From Atrina japonica (lineage: Eukaryota; Mollusca; Bivalvia; Pterioida; Pinnidae): a DNA stretch of 64,000 nt. Shown here one piece after another: positions 25,405 through 37,330 of this stretch. How positions within the stretch are numbered: the first letter of the stretch is position 1; each line of letters starts with the position of its first letter. The notes under the pieces are model-generated. The model was not told the DNA's origin, made no database searches, and saw nothing but the letters and a program-made list of their open reading frames with translations. The stretch covers positions 788,501 through 852,500 of the forward strand of contig BROG01000240.1 of the NCBI GenBank assembly GCA_030159075.1. Reading direction: 5' to 3'. Made by a program: the position numbers and the translations under genes.

Positions 25405-26785
25405 TATGTTGTCCTTTCTGTACTGTCAGACAGTCTGGCGATGTGACTTTTTGACAAAAGCAAAATAAAAGTAAAAACATTACGGTGATAAAAAGTGGAC
25501 TATTGTAAACATAAGATCCTAATTGCCTACAAGTCATTCGAAAATGTGTCAATGACAAGCATTAACATTCCATTCCAGGGAAAACAATTATATTGTCTGA
25601 GAAAACATTATTACAGCACTTGATACTAAAGTGTCAATGACTTTAATCCTTTAATATCGAACAGACAATTAATGTCTCTAGAGTCTACGCATATATACAG
25701 AACTGTTAAAAGTAACGAGGATATTTCTGAACATAATACATCTACTACAATAAATTTACTTTTTAAATATTGACAGTTACATGTAGAATGCATGTTTTCT
25801 CAAGGCAATAACCTTTTTTAAAGTTCTTTGTACAAAAATAGAAATATTATGACAAAGCAGTGTCAAAGGTTATCTTAAGTGGCAGTTACAACAAAAACAA
25901 CTTTTTTTTTAAAATCTTGTGGCCTCAGCTCTTCAATAGTGTCTATAAATACATGAAGTTCTACCCGTATATTAAAGGGACATAACTGTGTTTTCCAAAA
26001 AAAAAATTATTTAATGTTTTACTACATTTGTTTACATTGATATACATGTACAGTAACAAATAGGAGATATACACAAGCATAAAACTTCTTTTATTACTAT
26101 ATAAATTGTGAAAATAAGCTCAGGTCCAGTGTTGTATGCATATACAAATAGTAAGGTAAAATTAATCATTTGCAAATAAATAACTGCCAAACTGGGTTTC
26201 TGAATCAATTTTCACAAACTATATAGGAATTTAGGGACTTTTATGCTTCTCTCTCTCTCTCTCTCTATATATATATCTCTCTCTGTGTTATTGTACATCA
26301 ATCTAAGTAGTAAAAAATGAAAGATTTAAAAAAAACAAAAAAACACAGCTAATGTCCCTTTTACCATGAATGAAAATGCTCTAAATCGTCAACAGTAAAC
26401 TTCTGGTTTTGCACAGACAGAGAGACAGGGGGGGTGTCTATGAGTGCTATCATTTTCTAATGTATTTCAGATTCGTATAATTATTTAGACAGATGGTATA
26501 AATTTGATCTCTTCTGTAATTGTTTCTCAAGCAGGCATTTGTTCAGTTCAAATTAGACATTTCTCCCCACAAGCTCTAGATGTGTCAAATTTTACTTACC
26601 TAGGCATGACGAGGAGGTCCAACTACGAGACCTGAAAAATATGTAGTAGTATGAACAATTAGATTTACGCTTAAACAAAAACAAATGAACAAAACATCTT
26701 TGATCTCATTCTGTAAGTGACAGAGCTGCTGAAATACTCTGATTGACTCAATAATGATTTTGATCCACCAACTTATATACATGTA
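25405..26785. other. AT-rich non-coding stretch
   Basis: It holds a CT/AT microsatellite at about 26250-26286 and a G8 run at about 26429; no exon supported. Confidence 0.5.
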
Positions 26786-26789
26786 TGTA

Positions 26790-26961
26790 CAGCAAAACCT
26801 GCTATAGTAGCCACCTCTATATAAGGATTACCTGTTTATAAAGGCCAGTTTTTTTCAAGTCCCTTGACTGCAAACGTCAACTAAAATGAACCTGTGTATA
26901 AGGGTCACCTGCACATAAAGGTCAATATTTTCTTGTCCCTTGGGTGGCCCCTATATACAGG
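26790..26961. mobile_element. TA-target MITE, type A, 3' truncated
   Basis: Nearly identical to 4462-4633 (CAGCAAAACCTGCTATAGTA...CCCTATATACAGG) but the last bases of the right TIR are missing and GC-rich sequence (GGGGGGTGGAGGGGGGG) follows. Confidence 0.85.
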
Positions 26962-27237
26962 AAGCAAATTGAAAGTGGGGGGGTGGAGGGGGGGCTTAAC
27001 CAACTTAAAACACACACACACACGCCAGAAAAGTCTGGGGGCTTAGCCCCAATTTTCAACACCTATGTCTATCTTTACAAAAAAGTCCCTCCCTCCCCCC
27101 CCCCGGTTCCGACGCTTATGCACTGTATATGATTTGGGTACATATTCTACCCATAAACTATCAAGGACAAGCAAGCAAAAACTTGGAATGTGTTATGCTT
27201 AAGTATACAATATACTGTACAGTGCTTTTTGCACACT

Positions 27238-27466
27238 TAACAATTTTTCTGTTATATGGTGGCAGCTAGTTTTTACTGGTGGAGGAGAGAACCTGGTTAC
27301 AATGTACCCAGTAAGGGCCCGCCAGCATTCTGCAGGTAAACTGGCCAACTTTCTCACAAAAATCAACTTAGATTCCACAAGGGCTCGAATCTGTGCTGAC
27401 CGGAAGTTAGAGACTTCATAGTTCAAAGCACTATGTCCTAACCATTCAGCCACAAATAGAAAATAT
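27238..27466 (-). mobile_element. tRNA-derived SINE family 1, near full length
   Basis: Minus strand: TGGCTGAATGGTTAGGACAT (A-box), ACAGATTCGAGCCC (B-box), GTTTACCTGCAGAATGCTGG, GTAACCAGGTTCTCTCCTCC and a tail CATATAACAGAAAAATTGTT. Confidence 0.88.
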
Positions 27467-27539
27467 ACAATGTAACATATATATGACCAATGGTAAGTGA
27501 ATCTACAAAAGATATGTAGTACATGTAAGGTAATTTTAA

Positions 27540-27592
27540 TGGAAATCTTCTTGAGTGGGACGTTAAACAACAATAAACAAACAAACAAATTT
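27540..27592 (+). mobile_element. SINE family 2 tail with (AAAC)n
   Basis: CTTCTTGAGTGGGACGTTAA then ACAACAATAAACAAACAAAC: only the last ~50 bases of the element. Confidence 0.75.
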
Positions 27593-27619
27593 AATGGAAA
27601 TGTCAAGATACAAATTGCA

Positions 27620-28960
27620 AATGAAACAGAGACTAAGTGCAAGTTGTGAGTGAACTATTAGTGGACATACAGATATACCCTATACCAGAAGTTTAAGCTA
27701 AATAAAAAATATTGAGTGCATAGTGAGTGGACTATCAGTGAATATATAAATACCTGTGGTTTATATTACCTTCCCCACCCCTATCCCCCCAAAAAATACT
27801 GAATATATGATAGGACTACTCGTGGAAATACAGGTGCGTCAATGGTAAGTGAATGCTAAGTGGACTAAAAGTGATCATTCAGTTGTACAAGTAGTTTATG
27901 TTTGTAAATAAATAGAGTGTACTGTGAGTGAATTACCAGTGGATACATATACATATACCAGTGATATTTTTGGCCTAAATAAACATTAAGTGTATTATGA
28001 GTGGACTTACCAGTGTTATACATTGACAAAGTGGACATTAATTGTATTGTGAGTATAATGCCAGTTGATATACATGTACCGATATACATCTGTCCAGTGG
28101 TGTATATTGCCAAAAGTGAACATTTAGGGTACTTTGAGTGGACTACCAGTGGATAATATATTCATCTAACAGTGATAAATATATATATGGATATATACAT
28201 GTACATCTACCAGTATACATTGCCAAAGTAAACATTGTGTGTGCTACAGCTGGACATATACATTTGTCTATGTACCAGTGGTTTATGTTGCCAAAGTGAA
28301 TATTATGTGTACTTTGAGTGAGTACTAGTGGGATACCAGTGGACATGTATATGTACCAGTGGTGTATGTGGCCAAAGTGAATATTATGTGTACTTTGACT
28401 GGGACATATACATATATACAGTACTAGTGGGATACCAGTGCCTTATGTTGCCAAAGTGAATATTATGTGTACTTTGAGTGGGACATATACATATATACAG
28501 GACTAGTGGGATACCAGTGGACATATACATATATACAGTACTAGTGGGATACCAGTGGACATATACATATATACAGGACTAGTGGGATACCAGTGGACAT
28601 ATACATATAGGACTAGTGGGATACCAGTGGACATATACATATATACAGGACTAGTGGGATACCAGTGGACATATACATATATACAGGACTAGTGGGATAC
28701 CAGTGGACATATACATATATACAGGACTAGTGGGATACCAGTGGACATATACATATATACAGGACTAGTGGGATACCAGTGGACATGTATGTGTACAAAT
28801 AGTTTCTATTGCCAAAGAAACACGGAATGTATTGTGAGTTAACTTCAAGTGGGTATAACTGTATGCAAACTAGCAAGCTACCAGTAGACATATAATTGTA
28901 CCATTGCTTTATACTGCCAAAGGTAAACATGTATATACATATAGAGTAATAGAATATAGT
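27620..28960. repeat. Complex tandem repeat, ~95-120-bp degenerate units
   Basis: CCAGTGGTTTATGTTGCCAA, AGTGAATATTATGTGTACTT and TGAGTGGACTACCAGTGGAT recur in order through 1.3 kb. A homogeneous 38-bp sub-array has grown inside it. Confidence 0.88.
28475..28790. repeat. 38-bp tandem repeat core (about 8 units)
   Basis: ACAGGACTAGTGGGATACCA then GTGGACATATACATATAT in near-perfect copies; one unit lacks the final ATATAC. Confidence 0.95.
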
Positions 28961-29604
28961 GACTGTCAGGGCTCATCACACAAATATCTTTTTAAATATT
29001 GCCTTAGAATTGATAGTCAGCTTACTTCCAAATAAAACTAGTAAATGTGATTTATTTACATCCCTCCTCTCCCCATCTAATAATTGGTATAATCTCTTCA
29101 TCAAATGATAGAAATAACGTCCTATTTCTTTGGTAAAAAAAGGCTAGAAAGAACAAGCTTCTGCCATTGAAGATGTTTGCAAAGTTCTAATTATCACATC
29201 CTGCCAATGGTTGACTCTCACATTTTGACAGCTTTCAATTTAGGGTCACCCACTGAGGTGTCTATAGCTATGGATTTTGTATGCTCCACTGCTTTAGTTA
29301 AAGAGAACATCTGACAAGATGAATTGAAATGTAGATTGATATTGAATAGAGAATACATTATGTATCACTGAAAGTCACAGATGATGGAACTCTTGTTTGT
29401 ACAAGTACCTGGTCTGCTCTCTCCCTCAACAAGTATCTGAGTGTGCACGTACCTGTATATTGGTGGTGACCCATCTATAATAATAAAAGGAGATGGGACT
29501 CATTGGGAAACTGAGTAAGTCTGGGTATCGATGGACCCTGTACAGACAGACTTAACATAATTAGAGAGACTTGACCATACAGAGAAACTTAACATTTTGC
29601 ATCA

Positions 29605-29825
29605 CCTGGGTATTTTCAATGGTATTATTGACCTTGTATTATACAGACTTACAATGTAATGTATAAGGAGACCTAACATTTAAACATTACTTGGGTATTT
29701 TCAATGGTATTAATTGACCTTGTATGATACAGACTTATACAGACTTAACATATATGGAGACTTAGCTGGGTATTTTCAATGGTATTATTTGACCTTGTAT
29801 TGGACAGACACTCAACATAAACCAA
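29605..29825. repeat. ~80-bp tandem repeat, 3 units
   Basis: GGGTATTTTCAATGGTATTA then TTGACCTTGTAT(T/G)(A/G)(T/G)ACAGA at about 29609, 29695 and 29768. Confidence 0.85.
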
Positions 29826-29829
29826 CATG

Positions 29830-30615
29830 CATAATTGGTAAACTGTCTGTATACTGTGTACCGTACATGTACGGACTTTACAAATACGTAAGTTGTCATT
29901 AAAGCTTCATGTAATTTCTGACCAATCAAAAACAGGGACCCGTGGAATTTCTGATCGACGAAAATCAGGATTTCATGTAATTCTTGCACTTTTACTAAAT
30001 TTCATGAAATTAAAAAGAAAATTTTCTATCATAAATTATATCTATCGATATTAACTTGAAAAAATGTCATTAACTGCATTTTCTTTTATACCTGCATCCC
30101 TAATTAAGCTGTGTAGGGGTGAAAAAAGAGAGATTGTATCTACAATACCTTTGTAGTTCTTTATATAAACTACATATATATAGGAAAAAGCTGAATTATA
30201 GGTTTTTTTAAGCTACAATCAAACTATTCAAGGCCATTCTGTGGAGAAAAGAAAGTGCAACCTTTACAAATGTAATGAACCCCTACAATTTCATGAGGGA
30301 AAATTTTTTTAAATCCTATCAAATTCTGTGGGTGCCTTTACGGTTACAATTTGTGTTCATTCCCGGACTTGGCATGTTCAGAAATAGAAATACCTGAAGT
30401 CCAAGAAACTTGCTTCATCTGCATTCATTTAATTTTACTGTATTACTTATCATCAGAATTCAGCATGGACTTTGAAATTTCTCAATTGGACTTGCCAGAA
30501 ATTTACTCTCCAAGTATCTAAAAAAGAATTATGAACCTGTGAATTTTCTTTTTTTTTTTTAGTGGAGGGAGATGACATTCGTGAGATGTGATGCTTGCCA
30601 GCACTAATTTTGTCT
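29830..30615. other. AT-rich non-coding stretch
   Basis: A short degenerate repeat around AATTTCTGACCAATCAAAAA / AATTTCTGATCGACGAAAAT at about 29913-29970; nothing else. Confidence 0.5.
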
Positions 30616-30631
30616 TGTGCATGGTACATTT

Positions 30632-30928
30632 GGTTTTTTGGTTTTTTTTGCTGTTGTTTATTGTTGTTTACATCCTACTCAAGAATATTTCACTCATATG
30701 GAGACGTCACCAAATGCCGGTGAAGGGCTTCAAATTTTGGCCAATGCTCAGCACTTACAGCCATTGAGCAGTGAGGGTTCTTTAACATGCCGACACCTAC
30801 CATGACACGGGACCTTGGTTTTTACTGTATCATCCGAAGGACAGGAAACAACCTGTGGCTGGCTGGACTGGAAATCACGGCCTCACAATCAAGAGTCGAG
30901 CATGCTACCGACTGAGCCAGGCCAGCTC
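30632..30928 (-). mobile_element. tRNA-derived SINE family 2, full length with 12-bp target duplication
   Basis: Minus-strand head GAGCTGGCCTGGCTCAGTCG. Target duplication CATGGTACATTT at 30620-30631 and 30929-30940, perfect. Body as at 51613. Confidence 0.95.
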
Positions 30929-31383
30929 CATGGTACATTTTTAAGCATACAATATGACCATGCACTGTTCATATGTTTGTGAGCAGCTAACGGTATTACA
31001 CTTTGAGTGTCTGTTTAGTGTTCTTATCAAATCTTGTAAACAAGGAAATTAATCTTAAGTGCTTTGCAGCTTTTCTTTAAAAAATCACTTGTAACTAGAT
31101 TCTAGTAAAGGACATCTTTATGTACATTGTCCGATTTCTATGAAACAGAGATAATTTCAACTTGTGATGTATTTAACTCAATTACTTATTTTTCAACGAC
31201 AATGAATAGGAAGAATTAGGCCAAAAATTTTACAAAATTTCCTAAAAAAGCCTCCCACCCAACAAAAAATAGGCAGATTTGCCCACTTACTTTTTTTCTT
31301 ATGAAAAATATGAAATTTTATCCAATTCATATATCAAAATTCAAAAGAAAATTTTAAATAAAACTGTCTACCAATTGATCTGT

Positions 31384-31495
31384 CAATAAGTGCCAAGCAT
31401 AGGCCTAAATTTGAAGCCCTTCATCGACATTTGGTGATGTCTCCATATGAGTGAAAGATTCTTGAGTGGAAATGTTAAACAACAATACAACAACA
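31384..31495 (+). mobile_element. SINE family 2, 3' half
   Basis: AAGTGCCAAGCATAGGCC, GAAGCCCTTCATCGACATTT, GGTGATGTCTCCATATGAGT and the tail TTAAACAACAATACAACAAC: a plus-strand, 5'-truncated copy. Confidence 0.85.
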
Positions 31496-31596
31496 ATTGA
31501 CCTACTTCTAAAAATACTGGTCGAGATACACCAAACAAATAATCTATAACTGATGGTCTAACATTAAATAAAAATTAAAATAGCCCTGAAAATTGG

Positions 31597-31700
31597 TTTG
31601 ATTTGATTTTTTGTTTTACGCCATACTAACATTTTTCAATATTGGCGTCCAGTTTTTATTGGTGGAGGAGAAACCCCGGTTACCTGGGTAAAGACCAACG
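31597..31700 (-). mobile_element. SINE family 1, 3' fragment
   Basis: TTTTGTTTTACGCCATAC, TTTTTATTGGTGGAGGAGAA and CCCCGGTTACCTGGGTAAAG match the reverse of family 1 tails. Confidence 0.8.
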
Positions 31701-31704
31701 AAAA

Positions 31705-32925
31705 TTGGTAATCTATTGAAACGTGACAAAATTGGTACAGCTATTGAAATGTGAATTCAAAATATTAATTTTAAAAAAATACACAATTACTGAGAAAATT
31801 CATGGAAAATTTGTGGTAGGAAATTACTTTTGGAACATCATTGTAGATTTGTATACAGTGTTATTTTTCATCTGATGAGCTGTAATAGATAACCGCTAAG
31901 TATACATGTAATTTTTTGTTTATTATACTTGTACTTTAAACAGCTGACATGAAAAGACTAAATAATCACATATAAGGACTTTTTTAATTTGTTTTGAGTT
32001 CCCATGTTTCATTCAGTTTTCTGCAACTGCACTTATGAATATCAAGTACATTTATATATAAAGAAATAAAATTTGTGGTTTCCCACTCGAGAAAATGTTC
32101 ACTTGATCTGAATAACTTAGTAAAACATGTACATTCAGCAGCCAATGCATTGCCACGGTATTAACATCGTTATCAATATTTATAAAGTTTAAAATAACAT
32201 GTTTATAGAAACTCCTGTTAACAAAGTGCTAGATCTAGTGGTGCAGGTTGAGAACATATCCCAGTATTATGAGAATTTGAGTTAAGTTATTTGTTTTCAT
32301 TGTGGTTCCATTGACTTAAAGATCACAAGGGCTGTGAGTCTGTGCATTGTTTGTATGTTGTTTTTTTTTTAAATGTCAAAATATTCAAATTGAGATGGAT
32401 ATATTATCGGTTCGATATTGGTAATTTTCATACAAATGACATGCATTTTTTTAATTTATAAAGTGAAAACATTATAAATATAGATCAAAGATGCAAATCT
32501 ACCTTAAAAGCTTTTATTCCAGTTTGTGGGGTATTTTTCTAATGAGTTTAACAAAGTTTTTTGAATTAATTTTGGGGGGGATGAGGTGAAATATAAATTT
32601 CAGCTTTTTACATATATGTTTTTATGTAAAACAATTAAAATAGAAAAGTCTAAATCTAATTATTAGATAGAGTCTAGATCTAGATCATTTAGATCTAATC
32701 ATATGATTTGTTTTTAAAAATTGTAAATTATTACAGCTATTTTATAATATAATTTTGACGAGGCCTATTTTTCACACATTTATGATTTTGTAGGCAAAGC
32801 CAAACTAAAGCATATGATGTGAGCTGAACGTAGCTGCACTTAAATAGTTTATCGATTTTACACCCCAAAAAAAGCCAGTCTTTAACCAGTTTGAATAAAT
32901 ACATCAATGATCTGGTTAAGGTCGG
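31705..32925. other. AT-rich non-coding stretch upstream of the candidate promoter
   Basis: It contains a small cluster of TCTAGATC-type palindromes at about 32651-32702; no exon seen. Confidence 0.5.
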
Positions 32926-32929
32926 TCGC

Positions 32930-33620
32930 TAATTTGATTTTAAACAACGCAAAGTTTATCAGATGACTACACCTTGCGGTATTGTTTACTTTCTTTTTAC
33001 CTGTGGAACCTGACCTTGCATTTCCGGTCTGGGAATTCTGGGATGAATGTTTGTGATGTCATATAATCCGAAGTAAAATTGTTACGGTGCGTTTTCTTTG
33101 GCACTATTTTCACATAATTATTGTTGGAGGGTATGTATACCTTTGTCTACATCACGAAGTAGTTGTAAGTAATGTTATCGACCCGCAGCTTTAGTTGGTA
33201 ACTTTAACCATGCCGCTTGTATTAGGTGCTATCATTGTGACCCAGTTCAAAAATTTGAAATATCACAGCGGCGGTGTAGCCATAAAATTTGCATATCTGA
33301 CTGGTTATTGATACAGTGTGCTTTCATAGTGTATTGTGAATTATTGATATTAACACAAAAGTGTATTTTTTGTAAAGATAATTGGACGATTTTATGAAAG
33401 CAACACAGTTGTTAGAAAAGCCAACAGGCTAAATAGTTTGACATCAGTATATCTCCTCACCCATTGACTCCGTACGACGGTAGGGTGAGCAGTGCTTGTC
33501 TGGTCTCATGTCATCTGAAATTGACAGTGTTGACAGTTAGTGATTTAATGCGTCGCCAGTTTAGTTGATGTAAGAATTTGGTGAGAGGTTACAATGCATG
33601 TTGTTAAATAATTAAATACT
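32930..33620 (+). promoter_or_regulatory. Candidate promoter / 5' untranslated exon region
   Basis: CpG dinucleotides are visibly concentrated here (for example TTCCGG, GGTGCG, CGACCCGCAG, GCGGCGG, CGTACGACGG, GCGTCGCC) against a CpG-poor background. The stretch is free of recognisable SINEs, MITEs and tandem repeats. Possible 5' splice donors on the plus strand are GTATGT at 33131, GTAAGT at 33165 and GTGAGC at 33485. It lies 2.4-3 kb upstream of the first coding exon I can identify. No TATA box stands out. That it starts the 4.1 gene is inference; the true start could be further upstream or absent from the window. Confidence 0.35.
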
Positions 33621-35035
33621 TGGTTCGCCTTGAATATATTTTAATACATGACGTGTTCCTATAGTTATGTATTACACATGTATATGTATAGACTTCTAGC
33701 ATTGAATTCTCAGAAAATAGCCTAGATATTGTCAATGACAATGCCAGAAGCCTAGCCCCGTTCAGGCTGTTGTCATCATGCATAGAATAGCGTACTACTA
33801 ATTATCATAATTATTTTCATGTAAACATCATGAATAATATCTTTATGATTCTAATAACTAAAACAGTCATTGATGACGTTAAGGGTAAATACCGAAATGT
33901 AGTGGAATATAGTTATGTACTGAAATTGACATGAAATACCGAAATGTACCACAAAAAGGTCGAAATGGAGGGTATAACAACTAAATTGTATGCTATTTTG
34001 AGACTGTAGACACATTTTTATTTAGCCGAATTAATATCAAATGCAAATATTTTAGTATGATATATAGCAGAAATATACTGAAATGTACGTGAATGATGAA
34101 ATAACGAAATGTACATAAAACACCAAAATGTATTGTAAGTGTTGAAATGAAGGGTAGGGAAGCTGAAAAACAAGTTATTTTTGAGACAACTAACATATTT
34201 TTACTCATCTGGATTACTTTCAAACTAATTTTTTTTATTATATTACCGAATATCAACTATACACTTGGCTGTGAAATGTAGTCCAACCCTCATATTAATC
34301 CATGTAATGTTTCTTTTTTCTCTACAACTACATGAGGTTGTATATTCATTCCAGTATTGTACACTTTCTATAACTCAAAATCCATAGATATTGTTTCCAA
34401 AACACATCAAGCAAGGCACATGTAAATACAGGCATTACAATAAAGATAATTAAAAATTACACATTAAAGCATATATATTTAGTAAAACTTTGATGAGTCT
34501 AAGTTTAATGGACCCCCTAGAAAACATCAGGACTTCAACTGATGAATGGTAGCCTATAATGATAGGCCCTTACAATTTTAGTTTCAGGGGTTATTTAAGG
34601 TGATATACGACTGCTTTGAAACCATATAAGGCATAATGGTCATAATAATTGATAATTAGTGGTAAAATTAACTTAATTTTGGTGAAATTAAAACAATGAG
34701 TGTTTATTACATAGAGAAGAATTGCCATGGGTACCGGTATATTTTGTACACATTTAAATTTTGACTGAATTCTTTGTAGGAGTTGTCACTGTTATTATGG
34801 AAATGGGCCTAATATTTTATTTGAAACATCAAGAAACTGGACTTATAAAACTCTGAATTATAGATATTTTAAAAGTAAGTTAAGTATTAAGAATAGTTAT
34901 TCTTGACTTTGTCAATAGTTTCAAAACATTGAGAAATTTGACCCATTGAAGTTCAACTCTCCATATCTTTCAATAATTTCTACTGTATTATATGTAAAAA
35001 TGATCGAAATGATGGTCAGTTTGATTGGTGCATTG
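33620..35035. other. Possible first intron, 5' part
   Basis: If the promoter call is right this is intronic. It contains a diverged ~60-base motif, GAAATACCGAAATGTA, recurring at about 33891, 33934 and 34077. No coding signal. Confidence 0.4.
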
Positions 35036-35040
35036 TATTA

Positions 35041-35208
35041 CAGTGGAACCTGTTTTGAAAGACCACCCCTACTGCCAGTGAAAAGTGCCAGGTGGTCTGT
35101 CAAAACGGGTTCTATTTAAAGGATTATTGAACCAAGTGGTTTTCAGAAAGTGGTCTCAATAGACAGGTGGTCTTCTACGACCGTGGTCTCTCAAGACAGG
35201 TTCCACTG
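35041..35208. mobile_element. TA-target MITE, type B, intact
   Basis: CAGTGGAACCTGTTTTGA...CAAGACAGGTTCCACTG, flanked by TA on both sides; 168 bp. Confidence 0.9.
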
Positions 35209-35447
35209 TATCAAATAATCCTGTACAAATGAACTTGGGAACAAATTATAGATATTTTACTTTATCTTTGTGTGTATCATTATGTTAACCCATAACATAA
35301 TTGTTTGATGTTGCCTGCCTGCCCACCCAACCTACCTACCCACAACTGGACGGCATGGACAGGCAACATCAAAGTTTAAACAAACATTTTTTTAACAGTG
35401 GCCCATGGTTATCATGTTATGGTTTAAATATAATTATATGGGTATCT

Positions 35448-35664
35448 CCGACATTTTGAAATAATAAAAAAAATTACTGGTCAACCAGTCCAGTGAATAA
35501 AGGAATTTCACTGGTCAAAGAAAATTTTTACTGGTCTGTATATATACACAATTGAAATGAAATGGAAAATTACTGGTCATTTGGATCAGTTATCAGATAG
35601 ATTTCACCGGACTTTTGTAAAATTTACTGGTTTTTCTGGTAAGACCGATGAATTTCAAAAACTC
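35448..35664 (+). mobile_element. ACTGGTC hAT-like MITE, copy 2, 8-bp target duplication
   Basis: 217 bp between perfect duplications GGGTATCT (35440-35447 and 35665-35672). The ends CCGACATTTTGAAAT and AATTTCAAAAACTCG are imperfect inverted repeats. The interior contains several ACTGGTC/ACCAGT motifs. Confidence 0.9.
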
Positions 35665-35998
35665 GGGTATCTTTGTGTTAAGCTTAGACTGTAACTAAGC
35701 AATACATGTTCAGTGTATACAGTAATACTATATTCTGTGTGGTGAACTAGATCTTGAGATTTAATTACTATTAATTTGTATGTGTGTTTTTCAAAGATAT
35801 GAACAATACAAGTTCATCAACACTTAACAGTGTGTACATGAAGAATCATTAAAAGTTTTGTAAACCACATTTAATATAATTTATTGGATGTTTATATTTT
35901 TAAAGTTTCTGACAAGTGGTAATTATTGCATTTTAAAAGTTGTTGTTTAAGTATTTTAAATATGCAGTTAATGAATTTACAATTTAACTTTTTTGTAG

Positions 35999-36139
35999 GA
36001 GGTTGATCCTAAAAGTGCTGAGCATCAGAGTATTCAAGCTGATTCGAAAGTGAATAAACCGACACAGCCTAAATCTGGGAAGATGGTGCTGTGTCGAGTT
36101 CTCCTCCTTGATGGCAAAAATTTCGAAACAGAAATTGAT
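35999..36139 (+). CDS. EPB41/cora: 4.1 gene exon 1 (first recognised): N-terminus and start of FERM F1
   Basis: It is preceded by TTTTTTGTAG and followed by GTAAGT; 47 codons, phase 0 at both ends. Codons 1-28 are polar and not conserved. From Met29 (ATG at 36083) it reads MVLCRVLLLDGKNFETEID, the first beta hairpin of the FERM F1 lobe. The open frame enters the exon from upstream with no in-frame stop, so a 5' exon may add an N-terminal headpiece. Met29 sits where the internal start codon of vertebrate 4.1R lies, just before FERM, so a shorter form could start here (inference). Confidence 0.93.
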
Positions 36140-36275
36140 GTAAGTAAGATTTGAGGCAAATATGACAAGTATATTCTGGCAAGATAACACAGATAGTTAT
36201 GGAAAGTTTAGATACTGCTCAGCTGGGTTCGACTTTCTCGGGCATATGGTAGTTATTAGCAGTTTTGAAAAGAAC

Positions 36276-36955
36276 CTCCAGATCTGTGGCCAAGTGGTTA
36301 GAGCATCGCGCTTTAAACCACAAAGTCTCTCCCCTCTTGTCAGTATTGGTCCATCAAGCCCCACTGTAGGACTGTCATCGATAGACTTGATATCGATATA
36401 CAAATTTATTTGATACGATAATCGATACACTTTTTAAGTATTGATACATTTCTTATGCATTTTGCAGAATGTGTTTTCTTTTTCAATTTCCAAAATTTCC
36501 ATTTGTTTTACTTCTTGTCATTGAACTGTTTATATTTTGTTTACTAATTGTTCAGTTTGTTCAAATAAACAATGTTTTCCTTTCAATGATTGCCAATTTC
36601 TCATCCTCAGATAGTCAAATATACAATAAAACACCTAAATATTCAAGTGAATCTATTTATTTTGAATGCAATCATTGAAGTACCAAATTATTTGATTTAT
36701 CGATACATCGATACTTTTTACTAATTGATATATCAATATAGAATTTCTCATCAATGACAGCTCTACCCCGCTGTATGTAATCCAAGTTGTTTTTGTCAGA
36801 AAATATGCCAGTTTACTTGTGAAAGGTTGGTGGTCTCTGTCTGGGTACATAGTAAATGTAAGCTGGTTCTATCCTCCACCACGAAAATCTGGCCGCCTCG
36901 TCATATAACTGAAAAATTGTTGAGCGTGGCGTGGAACACCATTCAAACAAACAAA
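36276..36955 (+). mobile_element. SINE family 1 interrupted by a hAT-like MITE
   Basis: Head: CTGTGGCCAAGTGGTTAGAG at 36284. It resumes after the insertion: GCCAGTTTACTTGTGAAAGG, TCCTCCACCACGAAAATCTG, then ATATAACTGAAAAATTGTTG. It lies in the intron after exon 1. Confidence 0.87.
36367..36765. mobile_element. 400-bp hAT-like MITE nested in SINE
   Basis: The ends TAGGACTGTCATCGAT and ATCAATGACAGCTCTA are inverted. Target duplication CCCCACTG / CCCCGCTG (8 bp, one mismatch). The interior is rich in ATCGATA. 399 bp. No transposase. Confidence 0.9.
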
Positions 36956-37136
36956 AGCAATACTGAAACTGGGAATAAAAGATCTTCAAATTTTACACTT
37001 GTTTTATTTTTAAAAATGGTCAACCCTAGTGGTTTTGCTAAAAAATATACATCAACTCCTGACATGGTTATTGGTATTATGTTGATTACTTTCAGAATGA
37101 CAAATGTTGATTCAGTAACCCAGTCGATGTCATAAT

Positions 37137-37330
37137 TCAACAATTTAGATAAAAAATGCATTTAGTGAGACAGTTTAGATAAAACATGCTTTTAGTGAGA
37201 CAGCTTAGATTAAACATGCATTTAGGGAGACAGTGTAGATAAAACATGCATTTAGAGAGAAAATTTAAATAAAACACACATTTAGAGAGAAAGTTTAAAT
37301 AAAACACGCATTTAGAGAGACAGCTCAGAT
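37137..37330. repeat. 30-bp tandem repeat (about 6-7 units)
   Basis: Units of TAGATAAAACATGCATTTAG plus AGAGACAGTT in the intron between exons 1 and 2. Confidence 0.93.

Noticed and set aside
27199..27642. 147-codon minus-strand frame
   Set aside because: It runs through a SINE family 1 copy and a SINE family 2 tail; not a gene.
36285..36345. tRNA-like sequence (also at 1887, 62378 and the SINE heads)
   Set aside because: Only the A and B box regions are tRNA-like; the acceptor stem and clover-leaf fail and SINE bodies follow, so these are retroposon heads rather than tRNA genes.
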